Shown in pieces: positions 26,701 through 38,700 of a stretch of DNA of 64,000 nucleotides; the stretch's first letter is position 1; the number at the start of each line of letters is the position of its first letter. The stretch lies in NCBI GenBank assembly GCA_951799405.1, contig OX637363.1:4836001-4900000 (forward strand), written 5' to 3'. Source of the stretch: Agapetus fuscipes. Lineage: Eukaryota > Arthropoda > Insecta > Trichoptera > Glossosomatidae. Below the pieces are notes generated by a model. That model searched no databases. It had not been told where the DNA came from and saw only the letters and a list, made by a program, of their open reading frames with translations. A program made the position numbers and the translations under genes.

Positions 26701-29700
26701 AATCCATCCAAGTACTATCCGCACCCAATGTTGCTTAACTTCGGTGATCTATGGGAACCGGTGCTTTCAACATGGTAACGTCGTTGACACGCGCAGGTAC
26801 TGCCTTATAATTAGTTCATTTACTATGAGGAGTTACACACAATAAAATGTTTTTATCCACGATTTCTCAAATCAGTGAATCAGCAATTATTCAGTTTTAC
26901 CTTTAAGGTGGCGATATAATATATTTTAATCGTGTATCACAGGGCTTCCCAAACTGTGCGTCGCCACACCCTGGGGCGTCCGACATTGTCCCAGAAGCGT
27001 CGCGTGTTAGTGCGACCGAGCGGAAATAGGGTTTTTCTGATAGCCTGTTACTAGGCTATCCAGAGTCATGATAACATATCCAGAGTCATAATGAAAGGAG
27101 AGCTTGTATGTAGAAGGTTATGACTATGGATGAAATGAAAGAAGTATGTAAGGACAGGAATAAATGGTGGTTGATCTGTAATGTTGGCGACTAGGTGTAG
27201 GATTTTTTAGACAATTATATTAATTTTAAAACATAACAAATTTCAAAACTTAATTTAACTCGGATATTTTACGAACCGTTTAGAGAGAGTTCATCCTCAG
27301 TCGTCGTGAACTGAGTTCATCCTCAGTCGTCGTGCAGAGAGGATGTTCTCCTGAAGACGTTGGCTACGTCGCCGACGAAACGTCGAGAGTGATGTAAGTT
27401 CTCTCTAAACGGTTCGTAAAATATCCGAGTTAAATTAAGTTTTGAAATTTGTTGAGTTTTAAAATTAATATAATTGTGAAAATGTCTAACGACCGTAATT
27501 CTAACTTAAACCTAACTAGGATTTTGTAAATAAGAATTTTGTATTCTGTATTTGTTTTGATGTTTATGCATGTTATTATTTGTGATTTAGAAAAAAAAAT
27601 GTTGTGTAGACTCCGTGACTTATAGGTTGGTATGCGGCTGACCACCCATGCTGCAGAAAATGGTTCACTTTGCCAACGTCCCCCCTGTTTCAGTGAAGGT
27701 CGGCAAGAGTTTTTAAATATATTTAAAAAAAAATGGATTTGTGAAGAACAATGCAATTCACCAACCTATTCTGCCTGGCCAGAAACAGGTATTAATATCA
27801 TCAAATAATAATTCATTATTGTTTATTTAATGAATTATTAATTAATAATCACCCAATTACATCTGTTGAACCAGGGTCAAAGTTATGGTCAAATGACCTA
27901 AGCGGGGATCGAACCAACGTTATTCCATTCCAAACACGCTAATACGATCGGCCCACTTGGCCCCCTCGGCCATAACACCGACAAGTTGCAGGGTGTATGT
28001 TCATTTGAGATTTGTTTTTTTATGTTGTAGGCTTACATGCGGCATGTACAAACGCGAACTTATACGTATTTGCTTGAGAAAATGCATATTATGTGAATCC
28101 CCAATTACATATCTGTGCAACTTAGATTAGATTAGGCTAGCACTACAATTGATGGATACTTTTGGAAGCTGGGTTGAGTGCGTCTTCGTGAAAAAATAGC
28201 AAAGCCCCAAGGGCGTCACAGTACAGATAAGTTTGGGAAGCCCTGGTTTATTTTATAAAGGCAATCCGACTGGCTATGTGGGGATTCCCCGACCAAGTTT
28301 ACATTCCATAATCAATTAGTTACGCACTTGGCCCGGCATTTCAATGTGCCATACAACTCCTATACTTAATATCACTGCTAGCAGAGATATATAAGAACTA
28401 GATGGGCTAAGAAAGCAATCTTTTGTGAATTAGGAATGCGCTAACCGACTCATCATACGTAAATCCGAATTCAGTCTATCTGTAACCTTTCAACTGTCAA
28501 CACGTGTGTTACCTAATTGGAAAAATCCATATAAATAAATGCCAAACTAGATATTTTCTAAACGTGCCAAGTTGTTTTTTTTTTATATAAAATGTGGAAT
28601 AATATTTCCCCTAAAAAACTATTTTATATGATAACGTTCATAAAATTTATTTTTCATTTGTCGAAATATTTTTCTCGCAAAAGTGACAGCCATTTCTGGA
28701 ACTAGTGAAGTTCAAGTATGTAGGTATTTGCTTATTCAAGTATGTAACTTCTATGCTCGCGGTAATAGATACATACTTGTGAAAATCATCCCGTACACAA
28801 TGAGATCGGAATTTTTTTGAATTCGGAATTTATCAGATATTTTCATACTTTCAACAGCACTAGTAACAAATACCATTGCCATGGTGATTTCATGGGTTTC
28901 TATGGTGATATGTACATAGACTGAAGACGGAGTAGAGCCACGTTGCTTAGATAGAAGATGATAAAAACATTTCATATCGTGAGCGATACAGCATTATAAA
29001 CAACTAGCAGTACCCGGCGTGTTTCACTACGCCATTTGGGCATGTGGTATCATTTTTTTTCTACAGATAAAAGAGGAAACAACAGGATCAAAAAAAAAGG
29101 GTGCTAATCGGAATCAAGCTTCACACAATTTATCTCTAGGTTAATCTTCACGTTTTCTAAAAAAAAAAGGTCTAGGTATAACTGTTAAGCAGCAGAGCCA
29201 AGCATAGGGAAAATCGATTGCGGTGCTCCATTTATATTTAAGATAAAAAAATCGGCTATGTAACGTCACTCATCTAATCTATTCTAAGTTGCATGGATAT
29301 AATTGTTACATTTAGAAGTCACATTAAGTGCATGCCCACAAGCAGACACGTATAAGTTCACACTTGCACATTCTGCGTGTGAACCTACAACATAAAAACC
29401 CAAATCTCAAATGAACATACACCCTGCAACTCTTTGCTGACCTTCCCTGAAACAGGGGTGACATTGGCAGAGTGAACCATTTTCTATTTATAGTTGGTCA
29501 GATGCATATTGACCTATACAAGAAAAGAATATAAACAATAAATTAAATTTTATAATCATATAATTAAAGAACTAATCTATAAAATTCACTATACTCTTTG
29601 AGCAAAGTGAAGAAATAAATGTATTCCAAACAATCAGGAATATTTTTCAATGTAACCGCACTGTGAAACGTATGCAGTTGTGGAAAATGCTACATACAAT

Positions 29701-32700
29701 ATGATGCACTTAAGTGTTTTTTCAACTATCTCCATAAAAGTGTTTAATTTATGTTGAATTTTTGACTCCCTGTCCTGTCTTTATCCCGGCCAAGTGAATT
29801 CACATTTTTTCCCCACATTTAAAATGTGCTCTATCCATTATTTCAATAAGTGAAAGTTTTAGGTAGTGCACACGGAACATTTTCTATTGACAACAAAATT
29901 GTAAGTCGCACGGCCGGGTTAGGTAAAAGGCAAACATTTTGTTTATCTTGGTAGAGTGCTTGCATTCCATGCCAAAAGCTCGGGTTCGAATCCCACCGAG
30001 GGTGTCAGAAATGATTTCCCGTTTCGGTGTTTATTTCAAACCCCAAAGTAAAATACCGGCAAGGTTTACTCAGCCTTCACAAGAAATGAGTACCAGCACT
30101 CTCGGGAGCTGGGAAACCTCCACTTCAATTGAAGTGGTTGGCGTAAGGCCGGCCCCCTTACCTGTAAAAATAAATAGGTTCAACTCGCCACATGCGACCC
30201 CTTCGGGGATAACGCGGCAAGAAGTTACACTATATGTGTAGCTTAGTTGCGTTTGCGTTTTTGCGTTTGGACCATTGTCACATAGAAGAAAGACGTTGAA
30301 CCGCCGAGAAAAAAACGATCTTTAAATTTGTGGTGAGTATATAATTTTACAGAAATGCGGTTTTTGAAAAAACAACTATATTATGTATATTTTAATTAAA
30401 AGTATGTTTCAATAAAAGGTTTTAATAATAATAATATATTTCAATATGGTCTTCTAGTTGTGACCTACGAACTTTCGTTTATCGTATTTTTTATAAGTGC
30501 GGGATATAAAAGCTTTCTTACATTTCTAAAATTCAACTTGGAATACTTGAATAACAGTTTTTAATTTGGAACTTTTGTCTAGGCCAGGGGTCGGCAACCT
30601 TTTGAGTCGGAAGAGCCAAAAATTACAATTTACAAATTTCAAAGCTTTTCCTTGACTTATAGGTTGGTATGAGGCTGACCACCCATACTGTAAAAAATGG
30701 TTCACTTTGCCAATGTCGCCCCTGTTTCAGGGAAGGTCGGCAAGAGTTGCAGGGCTTATGTTCATTTAAGATTGGGTTTTTATATTGTAGTTCCACATGC
30801 GGTATGTGTGAGCGCGAAATTATGCGTGTCTGCTTATGGGAATGCATTTGATGTGAATCTCAAATGATACATATCTTATTTTGGATTTGGATTTGTAAAG
30901 AGCCACAAATGTTTTTTTGCCAACAATAAATAGCGTCGATGGGGCGGGGGGAGGGTGAAAAGCGAGTACAAGTAGCGGAGAGATCGTTAATCGATTCAGA
31001 ACGATTTAGTTTTTTTCGATCAGAAGTATAATTCTGTGTTTTTTTTATATTTGCGTATGAAGCTAAAGAGCCGTAACTTCACACCCAAAGAGCCGCATGT
31101 GGCTGGTGAGCCGCAGGTTGCTTACCCCTAACCAAACCGATATCGATCCACCATATTTGTAAAAAGTCCGGTCTATAGCTTAGTTGGTAGAGTAACTGCA
31201 TGCCATGCCGAGATCTCGAGTTAGTATCCCACTGAAGTTGTCAGAAATTATTTCTCGTTTCAGTGTTTATTTCTAACCCAAAATAAAATACCGGCAAGGC
31301 TTACTCAGCCTTCATAAGAAATGAGTGTCAAGCCACTCAGGAGCTGAATAACATCCATTTCAAGTTGGCGTAAAGTAAAAGTTACTGGGTTGTTCATTTT
31401 AGATTTGGATTTTAAATTATGAGTAGGTACACATGCAGCATTTGTAAGCGTGAACTTACATGTGTCTACTTGTGAGCATGCATTTTATATGAATCTTTAA
31501 TGTAAATGTATATTTGCAACTAAGATTATGTATTGTAGTTGAATATAATGGTCTTCTTCTATTGGGTGGTTTCAAAATTTACCAACCTCGTTGCTGAAAT
31601 ATTGAGAATTGAGAACCATTGTTTATTTGATCACCATAAAACTTCACAGGATTCATTCTAAAAATATGTTACATGTTTCCTGAAAATTTCGTCAAAATCG
31701 GATGAGCGGTTTATGAGTATAGGGAACATACATACATACATACATACACACATCCTTCTTTATAGATATAGATAGATAGATTGCATTCCATGCCGAGATC
31801 TCGAGTTAGAATCCCACCGAAGTTGTCAGAAATTATTTCCCGTTACAGTGTTTATTTTAAACCCAAAATAAAATACCGGCAAGTCTTACTCAGCCTTCAT
31901 AAGAAATGAGTGTCAATCCACTCAGGAGCTGAATAACATCCATTTCAAGTTGGCGTAAAGTAAAAGTTACTGGGTTGTTCATTTTAGATTTGGATTTTAA
32001 ATTATGAGTGGGTACACATGCAGCATTTGTAAGCGTGAACTTACATGTGTCTACTTGTGAGCATGCATTTTATATGAATCTTTAATGTAAATGTATATTT
32101 GCAACAAAGATTATGTATTGTAGTTGAATATAATGGTCGTCTTCTATTGGGTGGTTTCGAAATTTACCGACCTCGTTGCTGAAATATCGAGAATTGAGAA
32201 CCACTGTTTATTTGATCACCATCAAACTTCACAGGATTCGTTCTAAGAATATGTTACATGTTTCCTGAAAATTTAGTCAAAATCGGATGAGCGGTTTATG
32301 AGTCTATAGGGGACATACATACATACATACATACATACATACATACATACATACATACATCCTTCTTTATAGATATAGATGTATGGTGTCAAATACGGGG
32401 CATCATGTAGATTGGAACTGAATCTCATTCATAGCCCCTCCATTGAATAACTACCTCCATGATTGCTAGTCAGTAAAGTCAGCAAGTCGAGAGCGTTAAC
32501 AGATATGTTTTTTTTGTAGGTTTAAAAATGATGAAAAAGATGTGTTCGTAATTTGATCGACATCAAATTTCACAGGATTCTTCTCGATGGTAATTTACGC
32601 GTTTCTCTGAAAATCTGTCCCACGCACAGGGAACATCAATTGTAAAACTTCCATTTTTATAATATTTTAAGATGTACGAAAACTACAACGCTTAATAGGA

Positions 32701-35700
32701 GTGCTATTTTACTATACATACATTGCACCAATACCAACATACGAGCACCAATCATGTTGCGGTGACGTCATCGCGGTCCAATAACGACGTTGAAGACGCG
32801 CATGCGCTGTTAGGATACAATGGCGGCCCCCTCTTCCAGAACCATGACATAAACACAACAATAACCAACCCACAGGCCGTTGACAGTTCCGTGCTAAGGA
32901 AATCAGAACGCCTGAAGAAAAAAAAAAAAAAAAAATACGCTGAGGAGGCCCATCGCAGATAATGGGCGAAACGTCCGGGAAAAAAGTGTAACAAAAAAGT
33001 GTAACAAACTTCCGATTGAACATGGCTACACAACCCGAGAAAAATTTTAAGATTGTGTCAAGTGCCGGCCGTGAAAGCCTTAATGTACAATTATACATAC
33101 ATTATTTGTAAAAACGCCACGTTCAGTTTTACACTTGAAGTACAGAACACCTGACATACATCACATTTTTTTGTAGTTTTTTCATTCATGACCATCTAAA
33201 ACCAGTCTTTGAAATGGGCTGTTTGAAATTGTGGGAAATTTCGAGAAAAAATGGTTGGATTTAGTAAATTGAAGATCTTTATATACGACGGTACGAATAA
33301 AAAGAACAATGTGTTATTCTGCTATTCTGCTAAATTACTTAAGACCCGAGACGGCGACGAGATACCGATTCGTGTCCAAAAATAAGGTGTAGGTACTGTG
33401 ATTTTTTATCTATGGAGTTCTTTCGCAAGCGCTAGCAATCGACATCCAAAGTGTAAGGAATTCAGCAGAATTTCGTTCAGGGGTGGAAATCTCGACGGCC
33501 ATCGGTCGATCTTACCTTACCTTTTTGAAGATGTAAAATAAAAATATAAAATGGATCAGCTGTTGATATGCCACCAAATTTTATTCCGTCTTATCTTCAA
33601 ATACAGACATGTCTTGTCTCTTTGGCTATATCACAAGTCAAACGCGGTCGACAGGGAGAACCAAATAAAAAGATCATTCGGGAGTGAGGTGAGACCTTCG
33701 TGATTAGGCCAAGACTCCTATTCTTGTACCCTGATCTGCGGCTGTGGAAGGTTTACCTGTGACCAGTTTTGATTAAACGCCTAATTAAACTGAGGAACAA
33801 TACTCAATCCTCTCTCTCCTAACGCACATAGTTGAGTCAAATTTGGCTCCATCATAATTTGCGGAGACGGATTTTTTTTCGGTTTGGGCACATAGAGAGA
33901 ATGAATGATAAAAGACTGACGAAGAAAGTATATGTTGCAAGAATAGATGGATATCGTGGTAGAGGAAGACCGAGAAAGGTATGGATGGACCAAATTTCCG
34001 AAATTGCGAATGAATGGAATATTCAGAGTCATAATAAAAGGAGAGCCTGTATGAAGAAGGTTATGACTCTGGAGGAAATGAAAGAAGTGTGTAAGGACAG
34101 AAAGAAATGACGGTTAATCTGTGATGTTGGCGGCTAGGGTTTTTTAAATTAAAATTTGTTTTCTGTTAGTTTTTGATGTTCATACATATTATAATTTGTT
34201 GATTTTAAAAATGTAATTTGTTGTGTATGTTCCTTGACTTATAGGTTGGTATGCGGCTGACCACCCATGCTGTAGAAAATGGTTCACTTTGCCAATGTCA
34301 CCACTGTTTCAGGGAAGGTCGGCAGGAGTTGCAGGGTGTATGTTCATTTGAGATTCGGGTTTTTTTATTGTAGGACTACATGCGGCATGTTAAAATTATT
34401 AAATTATTAAAAATTATACTTTTAATTAATTAATTTTAATTAAATTAATTATTATTTAGATATTAATTATAAGTAGGTATAATTATTAATCATTTAATAA
34501 TTTTATATTATATAAAATGATCTAAAATCTATAAAAACAAGCGCGAACTTACACATTTCTGTTTTGTGAAAATGCATGTGAATCTCTAATGTTATTAATT
34601 TTTTGCAACTTAGATTAGATTAGATATGAAATATTTAGTATAATCCGCTAGTTTCGGATAGTTTCAGTCACGTATATAAGATTTTTCAGGAATTGTAAAC
34701 GTTTAACAAGAATATAAATTAAATAAAGTTTAAAACTTTCACTTTCATGGCCGGTGTTAATAATTAACAAATCGTTTTTGTATTCTTTCGGGTTTGACCA
34801 TGTTCTATTTGCAGCTCCTACATCTGCCGACGTTTCGCTTTCACGAGCAGAAAGCATCCTCAAGGCGGGTTATCAAAGCGCCGTGGTGGTCTTCGTTGTC
34901 TTCGCGGACGCGCATTGGTGTCAACTGGTTAATTGTTTGCCAACCTTTGAGTAGTCACATCCACAAGCAATGTATTAAATTTTAAAGCTTCTTTCATTTT
35001 TTTTCAGTGATTTAATTCGTCATCTAGTCGACAGAGGGGAATACGATCTGTCATCGTTGCTAAGCGACGAAACCCGGGACGAATTTGGTGCCACCAGACC
35101 TCAAGGACCTTATGGCTATGGGCCGCACTCTCTCCCAGGCACCCAGGCCATCAGCATAGTCACCGAGAGGCCTCTGTCCCCGAAAAACCAGTTCCAACCT
35201 CCAGGACAGTTCAACACCCAGGATGGCTTCCCTGGAAGTTTCCAGAACTCGGCGCAGTTCCATAGGAGCCAGCAGTTCTTTGGACAAAATAAAGGAAACC
35301 TGCCACCACCGCCAGGTATATTGATTTTTTTCCAATAAATTCTTTAAAAGGCATGCAATGGACTCAGCAAAAAAAAAAAAAAAAAATATCACACTCAAGT
35401 CACACTTGTATGCTATTTTTTTTCTTTTTAATTACAGAACTATAAGTACATTGTTAAATGAACATTTTTTTTATAATGTCAATATTTTTTGAGTAAATAT
35501 GGAAAAGTTAACTTCAAGATATAATGCCACATTCTTAGGGTCCGTAGTCCAGTGGTAACACTTCGGACTCGTAAATGGAAGGTTGTGAGTTCGAATCCCG
35601 GCGGAGCACTAAAAATATACCATTTATATTTACAAATATGCTCTTCTCTGGGTGAAAAATTAATATACCTTTACCAAAGACCGGTCACTAAAGGTCCATC

Positions 35701-38700
35701 CAGCCTTACAGCAGCTGGGTCTTGCTTGAGAATTGGCGCTTTCTACAGCGACGACCAAGCTCGCTCTTGAGGTGTGATACACACAAAAACAGTGCTCACC
35801 AAATAAATCATCCTTATATTATCCCTATCCCTATTATTATAAAAATGTAGGGCATACCCATACAAAATTGATGTGCGTTAATGGATTATAAACTTAAGAA
35901 CTACTGAACAGATGTACATCATATTTACAACAAATATTACTCAGAACCTTGGATGTGTCTGGCTTTTATCAAAAGTCCTGAAGTTCTTGTTTTTTTTAAT
36001 AAATAAATACGATCGATTTCTAGACCTTTTTATGTAAAACCTATGGGTGAAACCAAACTCATTTTCAAATCTAATCTAAGTTGCAAATATATGTAACATT
36101 AAAGATTCACATTATATGCAATTTCACAAGCAGACACGGATAATAAGTTCGTGGTTAAACATGCCGCATGTGGACCTACAATATAAAAACCCGAATCTCG
36201 CATGAGCATACACTCTGCAACTCCTGCCGACCTTCCCTGAAACAGGAGTGACATTGGCAAAGTGAACCATATTCTATAACATGGGAGGTCAGCCGCATAC
36301 CAACCTATAAGTCAAGGAACATACACAAAAACAAAACACCAAAAATTGAAATTCATTATAATTTTTGTGACGTCACACGACCTTGATATTTAAGTGAACT
36401 GTAAGATGTAAGATGTTAATCCCGTTGCCTGCAATGCCCCAGGTTACATCGGATACTACACGCCCAGCTTCCAGCAGCGACCTCCGTATTCTCCGCCACA
36501 AAGTTTCTTAAGCCAATCGCCCAACAGCAGCACCAGCTTCCCAGTGCCCTACTGGAGGGGCAACTCGTATTTCGAGCTGCCGCCGAGGTTCCGTTCCCAA
36601 ATGGAGTACTATGATAGTAATGGACCGGGCGCATCTTACAGGGGGACGGCCTTTCCCCCTCACGAGGCGTGGGGGGCGGCAAGGGGGCGCGCCCGACTGG
36701 CGGGCCAGGCGCTGACGACACACAGCCAGCAAAACTGGTGGCAAAGGTGAGACTACACATCGCTTAATACCAATTACCATGATCCTTATAGCTCTTTAAT
36801 TTACCTTCATTCCACGCAACAACGAGGCACTTTGATGTTGTTACGAACTTGGAGTACCTACATGCGCCTGTACATGCATACTTACGGTGCTATTCTTAGA
36901 CATTTTGGTCGGCCGTTGAGCCCACGCTCTGACAAACTAATGATGCCTGGGCTGGAAGTCTCATCACCACGGTTATTCTTACCTACCGAATATCTGTCAT
37001 ATTTGTATGAAGACTAATCAGCTGTGCACTTGCGGCCATCTTGGATTGGCAGGTATTCATACAAATATTACCGAAATTCGGTAGGTTAGAATTACCGTGG
37101 TGATGAGACTTCCACCCCAGGCATCATTAGTTTGTCAAAGCGTGGACTCAACAGACGACCAAAATGTCTAAGAATAGCACCAATAGTGTATAGAACAATC
37201 TGGCTCTAGTTTGATGGTGGTAGTGTTACGAACTATGAAATCAAAGTACCTACGCGCACATATACATTTACGATAGTGTGAGAGTAGTGCATAGAACGGC
37301 GTTTTGGTGTGAGCAAGTAATCTAACTATGATCTGGAATATGCGAGAAAGATCTCTTTTGTACCTTTATATAGGGACTGCAATGGTACGGAGGGCGATTA
37401 GTCGCTCCATGCATTTGCCGTGAAGACCAATGAGCAGGGATTATTATCAATTGTGGTAAATTGTGAACCAAATCGTGTAAAATATATTCTGTTAAAAGAA
37501 ATAATTGCAGGTTAATTAAAAGGAAACCCGATTAAAGTCATAATAATATAAAGTAGAAGCAGGTGACTGTAAGTTGTGCGAAAAACAACGTAGGTACTCT
37601 CGAATGTGCGTATTGATCAGACAAAGTGACACCCACATGATTCTTGTATTTAATTATACGTACATAAGTGAGGTTAATTTAATGGCAAAATGTAGTCTTC
37701 AATAAATAATTTGACAAAAAATATTTTGACAACGCTGGAGCGATTCCTGTCACAGTTTCTGGAATGCTTGTTTCAACAATTTATGGAACTATAATTGCTT
37801 TCAATACGAGTTTTAGGTTTACACATTTGGTAACTGAAGAGCTGCTTTCCAATAATTTTAGACATAAACGAAACCGCCGGAAGCTCCAGCTCCGATAGAC
37901 CACGGCAGCAAATCCTGAAAAGCAACGCTCCAGTGTCGATTCTAAGCTACTACCTCAGCAATTGCTGGAACAATCGAACCGTTGCCTTAAAAAGTGCTGG
38001 AACGATTTCTGTTTTATTAAACACTTATAAATAGCTTCGTAAATACTGATACAGCAAATTTTGAACCAGTTGCTCCGATAGCTGCTGGATCGGTTGTTGG
38101 AACAATGGCTTCCACAACTGTTAGAACTATCGTTTTGACGGAACTTTACAGCTACTGTTATATCAGTTGCTGGGGAATCATTGCAACGGTTGTTGAAAAA
38201 TTTGTTTCAATAACTGCTGAAACAATTTATGCAAAAAACGCTGCAGCGACTCTTGAAACAGTTTGGATAATTGCTTCGGCAATGTTGAATATAATATTGT
38301 TCCTACAAACCACAAAAATTGGCAGTCGCATTGTCGGAAAAAATATTTTCAAATGAAGTGAAAAAGCAGTGCAAAATTCTGACCAGGTTACGAAATTATA
38401 CTAAATGCTATTCTTTACAGAATTTGAAGAAAAATCTGTGAGTACTTCAATGGCAATTTACAGTCAATGTCATCATTCCGAAATCACGTCATGATTCAGT
38501 TGTCTATGGTGATTTTGTATAACAACCTTTGGAATCTTTATCTTTTCAAACATCTTTAATGAGTTCTTTCTCAAAAATATTCTTCCAACGGCTGTTGCTA
38601 TGCTTTTCGTTCAAATTGATCTTTTTTAATTTTTTCAAGCTTCTTTTACTTTTTATTATTTTCATCATCTTTTCACAGCATTTACATTAAAAGTTCATTT

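Larger units (their letters stand above)
27050..28135 (+). repeat. LINE 3' portion: RT C-terminus plus 3'-end repeat, twice interrupted
   Basis: 27068-27195 is the diverged RT end (...MDEMKEVCKDRNKWWLICNV...). The 3' region resumes after the hairpin MITE at about 27475, then the standard repeat runs 27611-27712 and 27982-28135 around a SINE C. Confidence 0.75.
26940..28245. mobile_element. hAT-like element expanded by nested insertions
   Basis: The terminal inverted repeats are CAGGGCTTCCCAAACTGTGC on the left and the reverse complement of GTTTGGGAAGCCCTG on the right. Only about 200 bp at the two ends belong to it; the rest is a LINE copy (27050-28135) which itself carries a hairpin MITE and a SINE C. 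The flanks GTGTATCA/GTTTATTT are a weak 5/8 match for a target duplication. Confidence 0.65.

Noticed and set aside
31727..32365. CRISPR-like or regulatory array at the CATA repeats
   Set aside because: A simple tetranucleotide microsatellite at the end of a non-LTR tail; no spacers.
34754..34954. 66-codon ORF upstream of the second spätzle exon, considered as a possible exon
   Set aside because: It is out of phase with the exon and overlaps a repeat also present near 41585; the phase-matched partner exon is 23559-23725.
36367..36376. Perfect CRE GTGACGTCAC just before a spätzle exon (also 57238-57247)
   Set aside because: A single 10-mer in an intron without other promoter features is expected by chance at this scale.
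38105..38356. 83-codon plus-strand ORF
   Set aside because: Falls in the 27 nt periodic intronic sequence and has no splice or domain support.
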